Origin: Sinohyriopsis cumingii
Taxonomy: Eukaryota > Mollusca > Bivalvia > Unionida > Unionidae
Assembly: GCA_028554795.2 (NCBI GenBank)
Contig: CM068829.1
Span: 132,992,825 to 133,056,824, forward strand
Length of the DNA stretch: 64,000 bases
Direction of reading: 5' to 3'
Shown: one piece after another, positions 12,872 through 25,004 of the stretch
Numbering within the stretch: the first letter of the stretch is position 1
How the letters are laid out: each line of letters begins with the position of its first letter
The notes under the pieces: model-generated
Told to the model about the DNA's origin: nothing
Database searches by the model: none
The model's input: the letters and a program-made list of their open reading frames with translations, nothing else
Made by a program: the position numbers and the translations under genes

Positions 12872-14324
12872 GTTTGTCTGTGTGTGTTTGTGTATCCTCT
12901 GAATAACATTCTAAAAATACCTATGACCTATGGAGGTACCTTCAAATTTTATCGCTTGAATAAACTAAACAAAACTATGCAAATGTGTTATTTAAATCCC
13001 CAATAAATCTAGACACTTTACTCAAACCTTGCAGCAAAATAAGGAATCCAAACATACATTTGTATACAGCGATCTAGCAAAATTATACAGTTACCAATAA
13101 CTAATATAGTGTCGACAATGTGTTTCTATGTTGAATTCTATTTTCGTAATTCCTTACAACGCCATGAAAACAAACGCCTTTCCCCGAACAATGTAGTATA
13201 AATTTACCATTAAAAAAAAATAATTGCACCTGCTCCTTTGGGGCGTCATATGTGACCAGTTTTTATCAGTATTGTGTAAGAAAATAATTGCGACAAACCA
13301 AAGTAAAGAAAACAGTCACTTTTATCATTTAGTTCATTTCGTTTTGCAAATTATACTGTATAACTGAATTCAGTAGAACTCAGAAGAATTTATTCCTGTA
13401 AGAACATCACGATTGCGGTGTTTGTACATTTATATAAAGTGTGATCATTGTACATGTTTACAAATTCATACTGCAAATGAAACAACACATACATGCATAC
13501 GGATTATAATTGTGAGATAGCAAAGGATGGTTCATATTTTGAGAGGCAACAAATGCACCAATAAAATTAGAGTCTATGAGAACATTTTATGTCCTTCTTA
13601 GATATACTTAGCCATACTAAAGATTGTTTCCTTATATGAGACTTAAACATTCAAACACATTTAGACATATTCCTACCATGCTGGAAACAAAATAGTGAAT
13701 TTAATTTAGTTTAGCGTAAATTGTAAAATAGTTCTTTATTTTTGGCAAGGGGTCTGAATAAAAAGAGTATCTTTCTCAACTTTGCTAACTACCACACTGC
13801 CATTATATAATTATATACCTACTTGCTGTACCCTGGATGTATGTATATATTTTTCTGGACATGTACAGTTACATTAATACCATCATGTGTTTGTGTAGGG
13901 GACTGCGTACGTCACAATCGCACTCGTAAATTTGAATCAATACCATCTCATGTATGGTTACGAGTAAATCTGTACAGTGTTTTAATCACGCGCATCCAGG
14001 TAGGAGGCGCCAGTCCAGCACGAGCGCACTTGCAAATGTTTTTAACTGATACCATCTCGTGTGGGGCACAGAAGGTACAAGAAAAACGCACATAGAATAC
14101 TTTGATAATTAACACAGTACGATCTCTACTTGCATAATAAATGAACATAATCTCCCTAGAAAAGATACAGACCCTTGGTGGTGAAACGCGACGAGGATAG
14201 ACGGCACAACAGAACCATATCTGAATGTGTGCCAGTTCAAGCTGACTCCAAAAAAAAATCAATAAAATTCACAACAATGGAATACTTGTTATAGCTACTT
14301 AAAGAACACTCATTCATCTTGAAA
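12870..14324. other. no gene seen
   Basis: Intergenic sequence. The frame at 13823-14095 has no family motif or splice context and I do not regard it as a gene. A loosely repeated motif (ACGAGTAAAT/AATACCATCTC) occurs at 13920-14060. Confidence 0.4.
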
Positions 14325-14645
14325 TCAGTGTGTGTAACTTGGATTTGTAACGTAGCTTTAACAATATTTCAGCCATATCGCTATGATGTCTACATTATGC
14401 AGTTTATAGTGATGTCTAGCACTGGGGCATCATGCCGCAGACATGTATCATCCTGTCCCACCAAGTCACATTATCTTGACACCAGGCCGACCAGTCCTAA
14501 CAATAACCTGTTAATGCTGAGCGCCTAGTGAGACAGCTGTTAGTACCATTTTTATAAGTCTTTGGTATGACTCAGCCGGGGTTCGAATTCGCGGCCTCCC
14601 GCATCCAACGCGGACGCTCTAACAATTAGGCCACCGGAGCTGTCT
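14325..14645 (-). mobile_element. SINE family B (tRNA-derived), full-length copy
   Basis: On the minus strand the head has a box A-like GGCCTAATTGTTAGAGCGTC and a box B GAATTCGAACCCC. A body with GTCTAGCACTGGGGCATCAT-type blocks follows, ending in the ACGTTACAAATCCAAGT-type tail. Copies elsewhere in the window confirm the boundaries. The head is a tRNA relic inside a SINE rather than a working tRNA gene. Confidence 0.85.
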
Positions 14646-16310
14646 TTCTAGAAATGAAACAGTTATAGATCATATGTTAACAATTAATAAGTTTCTACGG
14701 TATAAATCATTTTCAAACATGTAAATACAGGGAAGGATTGAAAAACAAAATCATATTGAGATATGAATTTCAGCACTGTTTTATACACACGCAACAACAT
14801 CCTTTCTATCCTTCTACAACATATTTTAAACTGACGAAAGATACCACAACAAAGACAGTCAAATAGCCGAAAACTCGGTTCATCAAAGACAAATATCGTC
14901 TGTTTGGTCTGATTTATGAGCAAATGTTTGGTTGATCGAATCTCTCAGCAGGTATGATTCTGAAACAAATTTGGATTGGCCTAAATACACGAATGCTACT
15001 TTCATATGGGATCATTGTATCACCATATTAAAGATATTTAAAGTTAATTTACCATATGGAGTAAGGTTTGAAACATTACATGGCATTGTTCTGGGTAATA
15101 TTCGCAAGAGAAAAATGTGTTGTGTACTTTCTTCAATTAAACAGCAATATAGAGGCTATCCAATTAAATACGTTTTAAATGTGTGTTCATTAGAGATGGA
15201 ATTTGTATTAAGTCGAGATGGAAAAAACTGACATTTCCTTCTACCCAATAACAGTGTCTGGGAACATGATTGTCACGATTATTAAATTACCTTTTTATTA
15301 ATGGATCGCTTTAACGAGTCTTGAGAGATAATGTGTTTCTCTATCGGATGACTGAAGGAAGAAAAAGTTGTAGTAAAGACTCTTGCTCCAGCTTATATTG
15401 ATTAGAAGCCATGTACGTCGTAAGCTATATCACTAACAATTGGTGCAATCGGAGATATTATAATTAAGGAAGCCTTGAGCCAGATGCCATTTTGCATAGA
15501 AATGTAAGTTAGTGTTTTTGTAGTCTGGATCCATGACTTTCCAGTCTTATTTTTCTCGACATAAAACTTCAATAGTTACATTTAAAAAAATTGTATTGGT
15601 TACGATTCTGGCTGTCTTATTTTCAACATTTTTGATCTTCCCTTTCTCAAGTAATGTATAGTCTTAAATTGACAAAGTTTGTCAAATTTTAAAATATGCT
15701 ACTGCTAAAAAAATTATTGTTGTGTAATCGCATGTTTTTATTGTCTTATTTGGATCCACGAAATCCCTAAAATTTTAAAATGTCTCATGAAATTGTAAAA
15801 CGACAAGTGATATTTAGCTGTTATTGGGTCATTTATAATCATCGGAATGGCTTATACTAAAGTAAAGCAAAACATGAAAAATGTATATACTTATATAGTG
15901 TGTTCTTTCTTTTTTATTTATACTACACCAAGTAAAAGTGGTAACATAGATCAATAAAAAAAAAAAAAAAATTACGAAGCAAACGGAATTCTGAAATTCT
16001 CCCTTGGACAAGGAGGAAGTAATTCCGTGAAGTCCTCTCAAGTGTAGTGAACTACGTGTGTAAACCTGTGTCCCCGTTGAGTATGCCATTTACCACATGT
16101 GTGACATGCCCCCCATGTATGTGGTAAACACATCATATCAATAAAAGAAAATGTAGTTTTTCAAAACATCTAGACCCTGAGATATGTTTTTGTTTAAAAT
16201 CAAACAAAATCCTCTATGAAGGAAGCGTATAAATGCTTTCCTTGAGGTGGACCTCCTAATGCATGTAAATTTACAAGGTCCTCCTAATGTAGGTAATGCT
16301 AATGCTTGTG

Positions 16311-16342
<32 letters not shown>

Positions 16343-17835
16343 TGTGTGTGTGTGTGTGTGTGTGTCAAATGTCTAATGGTGAGCTCCAGCTATACTTTTA
16401 CCAACTCATATTGTCGAAATTCGTGCTGATGGAAAATATCTCATTGTCATTAAAATATTCATACAAATCTGATTCTTGATTTGCTAACGCTGTAAAATCT
16501 GCTTTGACATAAATAATCATTAAAAGACTCTCAAAATCGTTTAGGGTAGAGTCTGTCTATTCTTACCTTTTCTTTATTTACAAGTTTTAAGACACGTTGA
16601 AAGAGGTTGTGCGTTGTTTCTCATTTGCTTTTTTATTGGTCCAAAAAGTAAAGAGGCCTCGTTTTTATTTATTTCAATTGAATTATGCCAATTTATATTT
16701 AATCATTTGCGATGTGCAGTGTACTATTTAATCTTTGCCCATAAATATCAATTTGTGTTATATGCCCAGCTCACTTTTGGATTATCTCAATAGAAACTGT
16801 TCCATTTACCAGTACACGATGAAGTGGAGACCGGGAGCGGGGACGGGGTGGGGCGGATACATTTTTATAACAGATTTGTATGTCAGTATCTGACTTTAAG
16901 TTCTGCATAATATGCGCACATAGCGACTTCGTCACTCTGTTCTACTACGCCAGCTGAATAATAATATTTGTTTTTATTGTTTGCATGTTGTTGTTTTTTT
17001 ATCTTTTGGATACAATTCCTTAGAGAGCGCATTCGTACATGCCCTGACTATCACGAGACTTTCTTGCTCCTTTGCAAAATGCAAATCTATCGCATTTTGC
17101 TGGCATGCTTTAAAAAATTAAAAAAACACAACATATCTGTTTCATTTTGTCCAATTGTATAGAAAACCATGCGCCCCGTACAATAATCGAACTTCCTATC
17201 TTTCGTATGGATCTTTTTATTAACACTGAAATTGCATGCATATTATAATTATAACCTTCAAAACGGATCCACAGCTGCAATTTGAATTTCTAAACATTTC
17301 CGGCGAGTGTGGTCTTGTAATTTTTAACTCGTTTACAATCAATAAATTAGTATATGGTCAATTCATTTTTAATTTGTGAAAAAATATTCTCGTATCTGGC
17401 TGATCTAATAATTTTCTACTATGATGTTTCTTGTTCTCGTACCCTTATACGAGATAACACAAAATATAACTGTCTGGTTGAGTTTGGATTAGTCCAACTT
17501 TCACATTATTTACTAATTAAAAGTGTATAAATGTTTCGTAGGCATCTGGTATTTACAATGCTAGCAATTTGAATTGAGAAACGCCCAAAGGGGACCGATA
17601 ATTACCCATGAAACAACTTTTTGGGGCAGAGGGTACCCATAATTAAGTTTTTTTCTGGGGGAGAGTGGGTTCACATAATTTAATCTTATGCCACTACCTT
17701 CTACACACTGCTCTCTATGCAAATTTCCTCTTTGTTGCTGATGTTAATGGTAAATGAACGTTATCGTGTTTTTCATTTTACCTGTTAGTGGCCATACAGA
17801 AAGATAACATGCTTGCAGCAAATCATCGACGAGAA
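14646..17835. other. intergenic DNA with GT/GC microsatellite
   Basis: No coding exon is supported. It contains an A-homopolymer near 15957-15971, a GT/GC repeat at 16307-16365, and otherwise ordinary AT-rich DNA. Confidence 0.45.
16307..16365. repeat. (TG)n/(TGCG)n compound microsatellite
   Basis: Alternating TG and TGCG units; alternating purine-pyrimidine sequence of this kind can adopt Z-DNA. Confidence 0.95.
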
Positions 17836-18085
17836 GGGGCCCCGAGTGGCCGAGTGGTCTAAAGCGCTCACCGTTCCGGATCACTGCCATCTCACCTCTG
17901 TCTGCGTATGTTCGAGTCCAAGGCTCGGCTACCGTGGGTACGTGGGAGAGCCTGCCAGTAGCTTCTCGTGGGTCGGTGGTTCTTTCCTGGGTTTTCCAGG
18001 GTTCTTCCTCCACCAGTTATACTGGCGGCCATATATGGCCTATCTTGTGCTGAAAATGGCGTTAAACCCCAGAACAACAACAAGA
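17836..18085 (+). mobile_element. SINE family A, recent insertion with target-site duplication
   Basis: The tRNA-like head carries TGGCCGAGTGG (box A) and GTTCGAGTCC (box B). It is followed by a conserved central domain, GGCGTTAAACCCC and an (AAC)n tail. It is bounded by a perfect 11-base direct repeat ATCGACGAGAA at 17825-17835 and 18086-18096, the signature of target-primed insertion. It is better preserved than the copies at 12525 and 20050, so it is probably younger. Confidence 0.9.
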
Positions 18086-18902
18086 ATCGACGAGAAAAAT
18101 GATTAGGAATACACACGTGTCGGTTCGGCAAACGTTTAGTTGCATACTGCTGAGAAGAACAGGTTATTCGCTCAACGGCGACAGTGTAAGATAAAGTCAT
18201 TAAATATTAGGCACTGAACTAACATACACTTCAAAGTATTAAAAAGTCTTTAAAACTATAAATTTTCACATATTAGTCATGTCCCAGCTTGTGTTTGCTC
18301 AAACGAAATGCAAGATATCTGCATATACAATTGTAAGATAAATGTATATGATTGTTTTTTAGTACAACAGATGTGAATTTTTCTATGATATGATACAAAT
18401 GCAAATACCAGAAATAAAAATGAAGACGGAACAACATACAATTGTAATATCTAACTATGGTCAGATACGGAAAAAGGAACATGAAAAGATCAAATTAGCA
18501 TTGTATTTCCCTTTGACGGGAAAATGGAACATTTACTATTCAAGAACGTTATAAACAAATGGAATCATAAGAAGAGACTGAAATATCGTTACTTAAATAT
18601 TGCTTAAATATTTAATTCATTTTTAACGACGATTTGGAAAATGCATATGTGGGCAATATTATGAGAACTTGTTTACATACGTATTTGAAGGGTAAAAGAG
18701 ATAGAATACTAAATGTATTTCTATTACTTTTGCGAATATTTTTTAAAATTCATATTGAATATATGTACAAGGAATATGACTTATCAAATTATATTTTTGT
18801 GCGATAACGTTCGGACAAAAGATCTCATTGTTCCTCACATACTTTAATGATTAATGGAAAATAGTGGAGCTGAGGACACAAGTTTGACACACAAACACAC
18901 AC

Positions 18903-18906
<4 letters not shown>

Positions 18907-18976
<70 letters not shown>
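18907..18976. repeat. (AT)n microsatellite
   Basis: About 35 AT dinucleotides preceded by a short CA-rich stretch. Confidence 0.95.
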
Positions 18977-18978
<2 letters not shown>

Positions 18979-19085
18979 TTTGTAGTAAGTAAATACATAT
19001 ACTGTTATGTAACTAATTATGTTTGTCGATGTTGGCTAAAAACCGATTGTGAAAGGCGAGTATAGCATGGATTTAGATAGGGACT

Positions 19086-19090
<5 letters not shown>

Positions 19091-19124
<34 letters not shown>
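19091..19124. repeat. (GA)n microsatellite
   Basis: Seventeen uninterrupted GA dinucleotides. Confidence 0.95.
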
Positions 19125-19126
<2 letters not shown>

Positions 19127-20049
19127 CATCTCAAAAGAAATGAAAGTAAGCAAAATTAAGCAATGCAAAAGAACAGTAAATCCGAATAATCAAAAACCCA
19201 CTGAGCGCCCCTCTTTCTGAACTTGTACTTAACACCTCACGATCAAATGTCTATTCATGTCGTTTTTATCAGAGATATGTGTCTCTGTTGTTACTTTGAC
19301 TCTCGTCTGGCCAATAGGTTTATAAACATCAAACGAACGTTTCCGATTTACCATATTTGTTTCAACAATAGAAGTGAAAATATAAAAACATCTGTGAAAA
19401 GTTCAAGAAAAACGTCTTACCTTAGCGGTCAATTTTATGGATCAAATTCGAAGCCTACTGGACTATAGACCAGGAAGTAGAATATACGGTATCAATATAT
19501 GGTTGGGCTTCCGACGTGTATTTTCACAGAAAGCCTCGATTTCAAATTCAGTCTATAAAGTCGACAGGGCAACCGTTGCGACTGTCAACAAGATTTGACT
19601 TCTTATGACACTTCTGCATCGACGGACGAAATATACATCAGGTAAATCATGCACATTCCGTAATCTGTTATGGTTTAAACTAACTAGTATAGTGTAATAC
19701 AGACTGCGAGGCTGAACTACATGTTATCCTTAATCTGTGCTGTGAGCGGATCTCTTTTTCAAGGTTGCGTGCGTGAAGCCTCATTTTGAATTTAAACCGT
19801 AGCTGTTCGAGATTATAGATAGCTTAGCCCTCCATAATACGCTTTGTTTTATATTTTATTTTCAATCCTGTGTAAAATAACAGAATATAATATTATGGTT
19901 TAGGCATATTATTATTATGGAGTATCTATACAAAAACAGTACTGATCTTTGCATTCATTTCTTTTTTAAGAAAAAATGTTTCAGACTTTGATCAGTGACA
20001 TTGAATAGTCATATCCTATAGGCTACAGTAGCATTCAAACGATCTTCGA

Positions 20050-20172
20050 GGCAAGCTTTCTCACATTCCTATGTTTGTTGAGCTGAGACTCGAACAAATG
20101 CGTACATACGTGAGATGTGTGAGTGATCTGAAAAGGCGCATTGTCTTTCATCACTCGGCCATCTGGTTCCTT
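20050..20172 (-). mobile_element. SINE family A, degraded head fragment
   Basis: The order AGGCAAGCTTTCTCACAT, GAGACTCGAAC, TGAGATG and CACTCGGCCA matches, with many changes, the 12660-12779 portion of the family A SINE. This is an old 5' fragment on the minus strand. Confidence 0.6.
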
Positions 20173-20243
20173 TCTATCACAGTAACCATATTTCATTTAG
20201 TTTCATGTTCCTATTCACCTGGATAATTTAATTTTAAAAATCT

Positions 20244-20265
20244 TTCTCTCTCTCTCTCTCTCTCT
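20244..20265. repeat. (TC)n microsatellite
   Basis: Eleven TC dinucleotides. Confidence 0.9.
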
Positions 20266-21064
20266 GAAATATTTTCTTTCATTTTCCATATTAAATTTCA
20301 GGATTTACACGTTTTACTTAAAATCTCTTTTTTTTCGCTCTTAAACGGAGAATTTACATATAGTTCCGATTGCTGCTTGTGTGTTGATCTTTTCTTCTGA
20401 CTATAAAACAGACAGCAAAACTCTCTCTCTCTCTCATTTTTAGACTCTTTTTACAGAAAGCAGTCGTTAATGTAGAAAAAGGGAGAAAGGCACATACGTT
20501 TTAATTATTTATATGTTCTCTCATTTTACAGCCTAGATATATAATATAAAATGTAAAGTTTGGTCAACGACCTTCATTGATCAAGTATTAAGCTTCCGGA
20601 TCCCATGTAGGTCACGTTTTGGAGAAAAACGAAGGGGGTGGGGTGAGAAACAAAGATTAATCTACCATTATAAAAAGCACTGCACTGGATGGAATGTGTT
20701 GCCCTTTAAGGATAATACTGACGTATAAAAACAATGAATTGTGTTTACCTTTCAATTTGTACCACTTAGCTTTTTCTCGGGCTCTTATCTTGTATCGTGT
20801 TCCAGCATGTTTAATTATTTCCCACCATATATGCAAAAGATCTTACTTCTCGTCATCGATCGCTAATTTAATGCTATATGCATGGGGACATATAGGGTTA
20901 GAGCCTTGCCTTACACAGTACATCATGTAACTATCGAATAATTTTCAAGTTACGTGTCCGTCTGGATGTATGTCCATTCACTCTTTACTTTGTTAAAGTA
21001 TGGATGTTTCTGTCTATCTACCTATCTATAGATAAGTGGTTTAGTTTGACATGTTCTTTTTGTA

Positions 21065-21269
21065 GACGGCGATATACACATGAAAGTTTATGTGGGACTC
21101 AAAATATAATTTCGAAACTGATAATATTGGTTTTTGTGTATGCACCCATGCCGCCCAGCTATCTCTCTCTCAGACGGCGATATACTCATGAAAGTTAATT
21201 TGGGACTCAAAATATAATAATTTCGAAACTGATAATATGGGTTTTTGTGTATGCACCCACGCCGCCCAG

Positions 21270-21283
<14 letters not shown>
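21065..21283. repeat. two-copy tandem duplication, about 109 bp
   Basis: A block from AGACGGCGATATACACATGA to a GCCGCCCAGCT followed by a TC tract is repeated immediately downstream with a few substitutions and a 3-base insertion. The second copy ends in a longer TC tract (21271-21297), consistent with slippage or unequal exchange between TC tracts. Confidence 0.85.
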
Positions 21284-21300
<17 letters not shown>

Positions 21301-22354
21301 AAGCTCGTCAAAGGCCAAGCTTTTATACCAAAATAGAGAGCCGCCCGCCCCCCCTAAACCAACCTCTCGCTCCACCCAAATATACAGTGTACAATTACGC
21401 AGCCTTATAAATTCCCAAGAACATTTGAAACTGACAAAACATAGAGTAAACGAATTTTGATCACAAACTCGACTTGATAAATGTTTAAATGTATATGCAA
21501 ACGAAGCACATAGATTTGGTTTAAATATATTTCATCGTAGCAATATGATACAGTGGAATTCGACACACGTTCTAACAGCTTAAAAATTAGCCCTCTCCGT
21601 GCATAAAACAACTATTACAACATATTCAACATGACAACAGCGATGAAGAAATAAACAAAATGATTGGACAGAGCGAAGGAGCGAGATTTCGTACTGAGTC
21701 CTTGACAAGGACAAAAGTATTAAATTAATGCTGGAGTTGTGTCTGGTTCTTTCTATATTCATGTGATAAGAAGTTATGCAGCTGCAAGTTTCTTTGTATA
21801 TATGAGTTCTTATAGGTTATACAGCGGTATTTTGTATGTGTTGGTTATGCAGGTTATCATACTGCTTGATAACGTATCTGAATAGTACGTGGCTTTCTTA
21901 GTTTATTGTACCAAATGTTCCTTTGCATTAAAAACAAATTACTGTACAATAAAATTGCTGTCTGGGGCATTTTTAGAAATTAGTATCCTTAAAATATACA
22001 AAACTTATCAAGCATACCCACCCCCTTGACTGTTTAGAGCCATTGCAAGTTACCTTTGTTACAAATGTAATGAACATGTATACTTCGACGTCCTATTATC
22101 GCTTCACGCCTATTATCGCGGAATTGTATTATCTCCAAGAACCGCTGTCCTTGTGCGTCACATCTGAATGGCCTATATGTAAACATATTTTCACGAAGCC
22201 CATATATCCGTCAAGCTGAATAAATTGAAAATACAGTGTTCATTTTAATTTTAAAAGTCATATATTTACCATGCATGTACACATTTAAGTATGTAATCAA
22301 ATCCCATTTCTACCTTATCCGGATTTAATTCCTTTTTATTACCTTTCATTTACC

Positions 22355-22609
22355 TGTAGTGTAAGCCTTAATCTAATTAGCTTTGAAATATCACTTGACA
22401 GTAAAAGTAATCAGACATTCCACACTGGACTAGAACTGATACACACCAACAGCTGGTTTATGTTATACATTCACTAGGGTTTAAGTTCCATGGGAAATAT
22501 ACGCTGAGGGCAGACTATACTCCCCTTCCAAGCTGTATTGATGTCTTGTATTTAATAAATACTATAGAACGCCTTTTGCAGTTATTCTTCAATAACAAAT
22601 AACATTACA
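22355..22609 (+). repeat. 5' LTR of the outer Ty3/Gypsy element
   Basis: A 255-base repeat with TGTA...TACA ends. It matches the inverted LTRs at 24666-24920 and 28800-29054. TATTTAATAAATACTATAG near 22550 could provide TATA and polyadenylation signals. Confidence 0.9.
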
Positions 22610-22622
22610 TGGTGGCAGCGGT
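22610..22622 (+). other. primer-binding site of the outer LTR element
   Basis: TGGTGGCAGCGGT begins directly after the LTR. A TGG start, complementary to a tRNA CCA end, at this position is the standard minus-strand primer site of Ty3/Gypsy elements. Confidence 0.7.
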
Positions 22623-22634
22623 AAAAACACAGGC

Positions 22635-23785
22635 TTGAAATTATCAGAGTTGAAAATGGCTTCATTTCAATTTACAAATCCGGACAAATTTGACTTTTCG
22701 AGACCTGAAACTTGGGAAAAGTGGTTTCAGCGCTTTGAACGCTTTCGTCAAGCGTCTGGACTTAGTGAAAAAGAGGAAGAAATTCAAGTGAATACCTTGA
22801 TTTATTCCATGGGAAGTGAGGCTGATGACATTTTGTCTTCGTTCAACCTGACAGAGGAAAATCAAAAGAAGTGGAAGCCCGTGACAGATAGATTCATGCG
22901 ATATGTCATTCCAAAGAGGAATGTAAGTTTTGAAAGGGCAAAATTTAATCAAAGAAAATAGGAAGAGGGAGAAACAGTGGACAGTTCTGTTACAGCTATC
23001 TATGTGTTAGCAGATAGTTGTAATTTCGGGCCACTGCATGATGAAATGATCAGAGATCGACTTGTAGTTGGACTGCGAGATTCAAAACTGTCAGAAAAAT
23101 TGCAGTTAGATGCAAATCTAACTCTTGAGTCAGCCGTTAGTCAAGCTGGACAAAATGAGGCTGTGAAAAAGCAACAAACAACGATACGAGCAAGTGGAGA
23201 ACGAATGTCTGAAATGAATGCAGTAAAATCGTCTACACTGAAATACGGAAAACAGAAACATAAAATCCCAAATGTTCAACAAAATAATGTCAGCAGAAAA
23301 GGATGCACGAGATGTGGAAAGAAAATTAATCATTCTCGAGACCAATGTCCAGCAAAAGAAGCAGAATGCTACAAGTGTAAGAAAAGAGGACACTATGCAA
23401 AATGCTGTCTGTCAAAGTCAACAGTTCGCACAATAGAATCTAGAGAGGAATCTGGATTTCTAGGGACTATTAGCACGAAGAAGGGTCAGCCGTGGATAAC
23501 GCGTGTGAGATTGAACAACACTTCACTTGTATTCAAGATTGATACTGGAGCTGATGTGACTGTAATTCCTGAGAGGGATTTAAGAAAAATCGGAGACCAA
23601 AATCTATCAAAGTCTGATCGAAAACTGTATGGACCTGGAAACTCTGAAATTAAAGTGATGGGAAAATTTACATGTGGTCTGGAATCAAACAATGCATTCA
23701 GTGTACAAGACATACTTGTTGTAAAGGGACTGAATCAGGCACTCTTGGGCAGGCCCGCGATTCAGGCTCTCAAGATTATTGAATA
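22635..23785 (+). pseudogene. gag-protease part of the outer Ty3/Gypsy element (two nonsense codons)
   Basis: The reading frame opens with a Gag typical of K02A2.6/Mag-like Gypsy elements (PETWEKWFQRFERFRQASGL near residue 26). Two CCHC-type zinc knuckles follow (CTRCGKK...HSRDQC and CYKCKKRGHYAKCC), then an aspartic protease with the DTGAD active site. A TAG at 22959-22961 interrupts Gag and a TAG at 23784-23786 ends the protease; at both places the nested copy has CAG. Gag, protease and reverse transcriptase share one frame, so this lineage appears to use a single polyprotein rather than a gag-pol frameshift. Confidence 0.88.
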
Positions 23786-23786
23786 G

Positions 23787-24665
23787 GTAAATATATCCTC
23801 AGTAAATGCCTCAGATAAAAACTCACAAAATGCAAGCAAAATTGACGATAAATCCATAAATTTAGATAGGGATTATCGCGAGAAATATCCAAATTTGTTT
23901 AAAGGTCTAGGGAAAACAAAATGGTTCTATAACATAACTCTGGACAAAAATGCCAAACCTTATGCCTTATCTACCCCAAGAAAGGTTCCTATCCCTTTAT
24001 TGAATAAAGTTCAAGAGGAGTTGGATAGAATAGAAAAAATGGGAGTTATTTCAAAAGTAGATGAGCCCACTGAGTGGTGCGCGGCAATGGTTGTTGTTCC
24101 GAAACCAAACGGTACGGTAAGAATTTGCGTGGATCTAACTAAACTGAATGAATCGGTTAAAAGAGAAAACCAACACTACCATCAGTTGAAGAATCCCTTG
24201 CAAAACTAGCAGGTGCAAAGTTTTTCACCAAACTTGATGCAAACTCAGGCTTTTGGCAGATAAACCTGTCAGAAGATTCACGTCGCCTTACAACTTTCAT
24301 TACTCCATTTGGTAGGTTTTATTTTAATCGCCTTCCATTCGGAATCAGTTCTGCGCCTGAATTTATTCAGAAAAGGATGTCAGAAACGCTGGAGCGACTT
24401 GACGGAACACTCTGTCACATGGACGATGTTCTTGTTTTTGGGGAAACGCAGAAACAGCATGGCGAAAGACTAGAAATGGTAATGAAATCAATTCGAAAGG
24501 CCGGCGTCACTTTGAACGCTGAAAAGTGTGAATTTTCGAGACCATCCATAAGGTTTCTTGCGCATGTTGTTGCCGAAAATGGTTGCCGACCTGATCCAGA
24601 AAAAGTCAAAGCTATAATTGAAATGGAAAACCGAAATGCGTAACAGATATACGATGATTTCTCGG
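23787..24665 (+). pseudogene. reverse transcriptase of the outer Ty3/Gypsy element, broken and interrupted
   Basis: The reverse transcriptase reads from FKGLGKTKWFYN through VVPKPNGTVRICVDLTKLN. It loses frame near 24165, where the nested copy has one more base, and continues in another frame through FGRFYFNRLPFGISSAPEF and the catalytic HMDDVLVFG. H in place of Y before MDD is common in the Mag lineage and is present in both copies, so it is not damage. After ENRNA the frame stops. The RNase H frame is one base off, and the nested element is inserted 17 bases beyond that stop. Confidence 0.88.
24661..24665. other. target-site duplication, left copy (CTCGG)
   Basis: CTCGG precedes the nested element and recurs at 29055-29059 straight after it. 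A 5-base duplication fits a Ty3/Gypsy integrase. Removing one copy restores the outer element's sequence across the insertion. Confidence 0.85.
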
Positions 24666-24920
24666 TGTAATGTTATTTGTTATTGAAGAATAACTCTAGA
24701 AGGCGTTCTATAGTATTTATTATATACAAGACATCAATACAGCTTGGAAGGGGAGTAAAGTCTGCCCTGAGTGTCTATTTCCCATGGAACTTAAACCCTA
24801 GTGAATGTATAACATAAACCTGCTGTTGGTGTGTATCAGTTCTAGTCCAGTGTAGAATGTCTGATTACTTTTACTGTCAAGTGGTATTTCAAAGCTAATT
24901 AGATTAAGGCTTACACTACA
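24666..24920 (-). repeat. 3' LTR of the nested Ty3/Gypsy element
   Basis: A 255-base LTR in inverted orientation with TGTA...TACA ends, nearly identical to that at 28800-29054. Confidence 0.92.
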
Positions 24921-24933
24921 TCTCCCTTCCTGA
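24921..24933 (-). other. polypurine tract of the nested element
   Basis: On the minus strand CTCAGGAAGGGAGA directly precedes the 3' LTR, the position and composition expected of a plus-strand primer. Confidence 0.7.
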
Positions 24934-25004
24934 GAAGTTTACATTAAAACGAAACGTGATCTGATGACCGCATTTCTAAACAAGCTACATCAGCTTAATT
25001 TATT

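Larger units (their letters stand above)
18097..22354. other. intergenic DNA with microsatellites, a tandem duplication and a SINE relic
   Basis: No gene is supported. Simple repeats lie at 18907-18976 (AT), 19091-19124 (GA), 20244-20265 (TC) and 21271-21297 (TC). A two-copy tandem duplication is at 21065-21283 and a decayed SINE at 20050-20172. The frame at 19223-19468 has no recognisable motif. Confidence 0.45.

Noticed and set aside
13823..14262. Overlapping frames of 90 and 104 codons on opposite strands
   Set aside because: Neither has a recognisable motif or splice sites, and their composition fits intergenic DNA.
24400..24440. HMDD in place of YMDD in the Gypsy reverse transcriptase as a possible inactivating change
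   Set aside because: Both copies share it and histidine at this position is usual in the Mag-like lineage.
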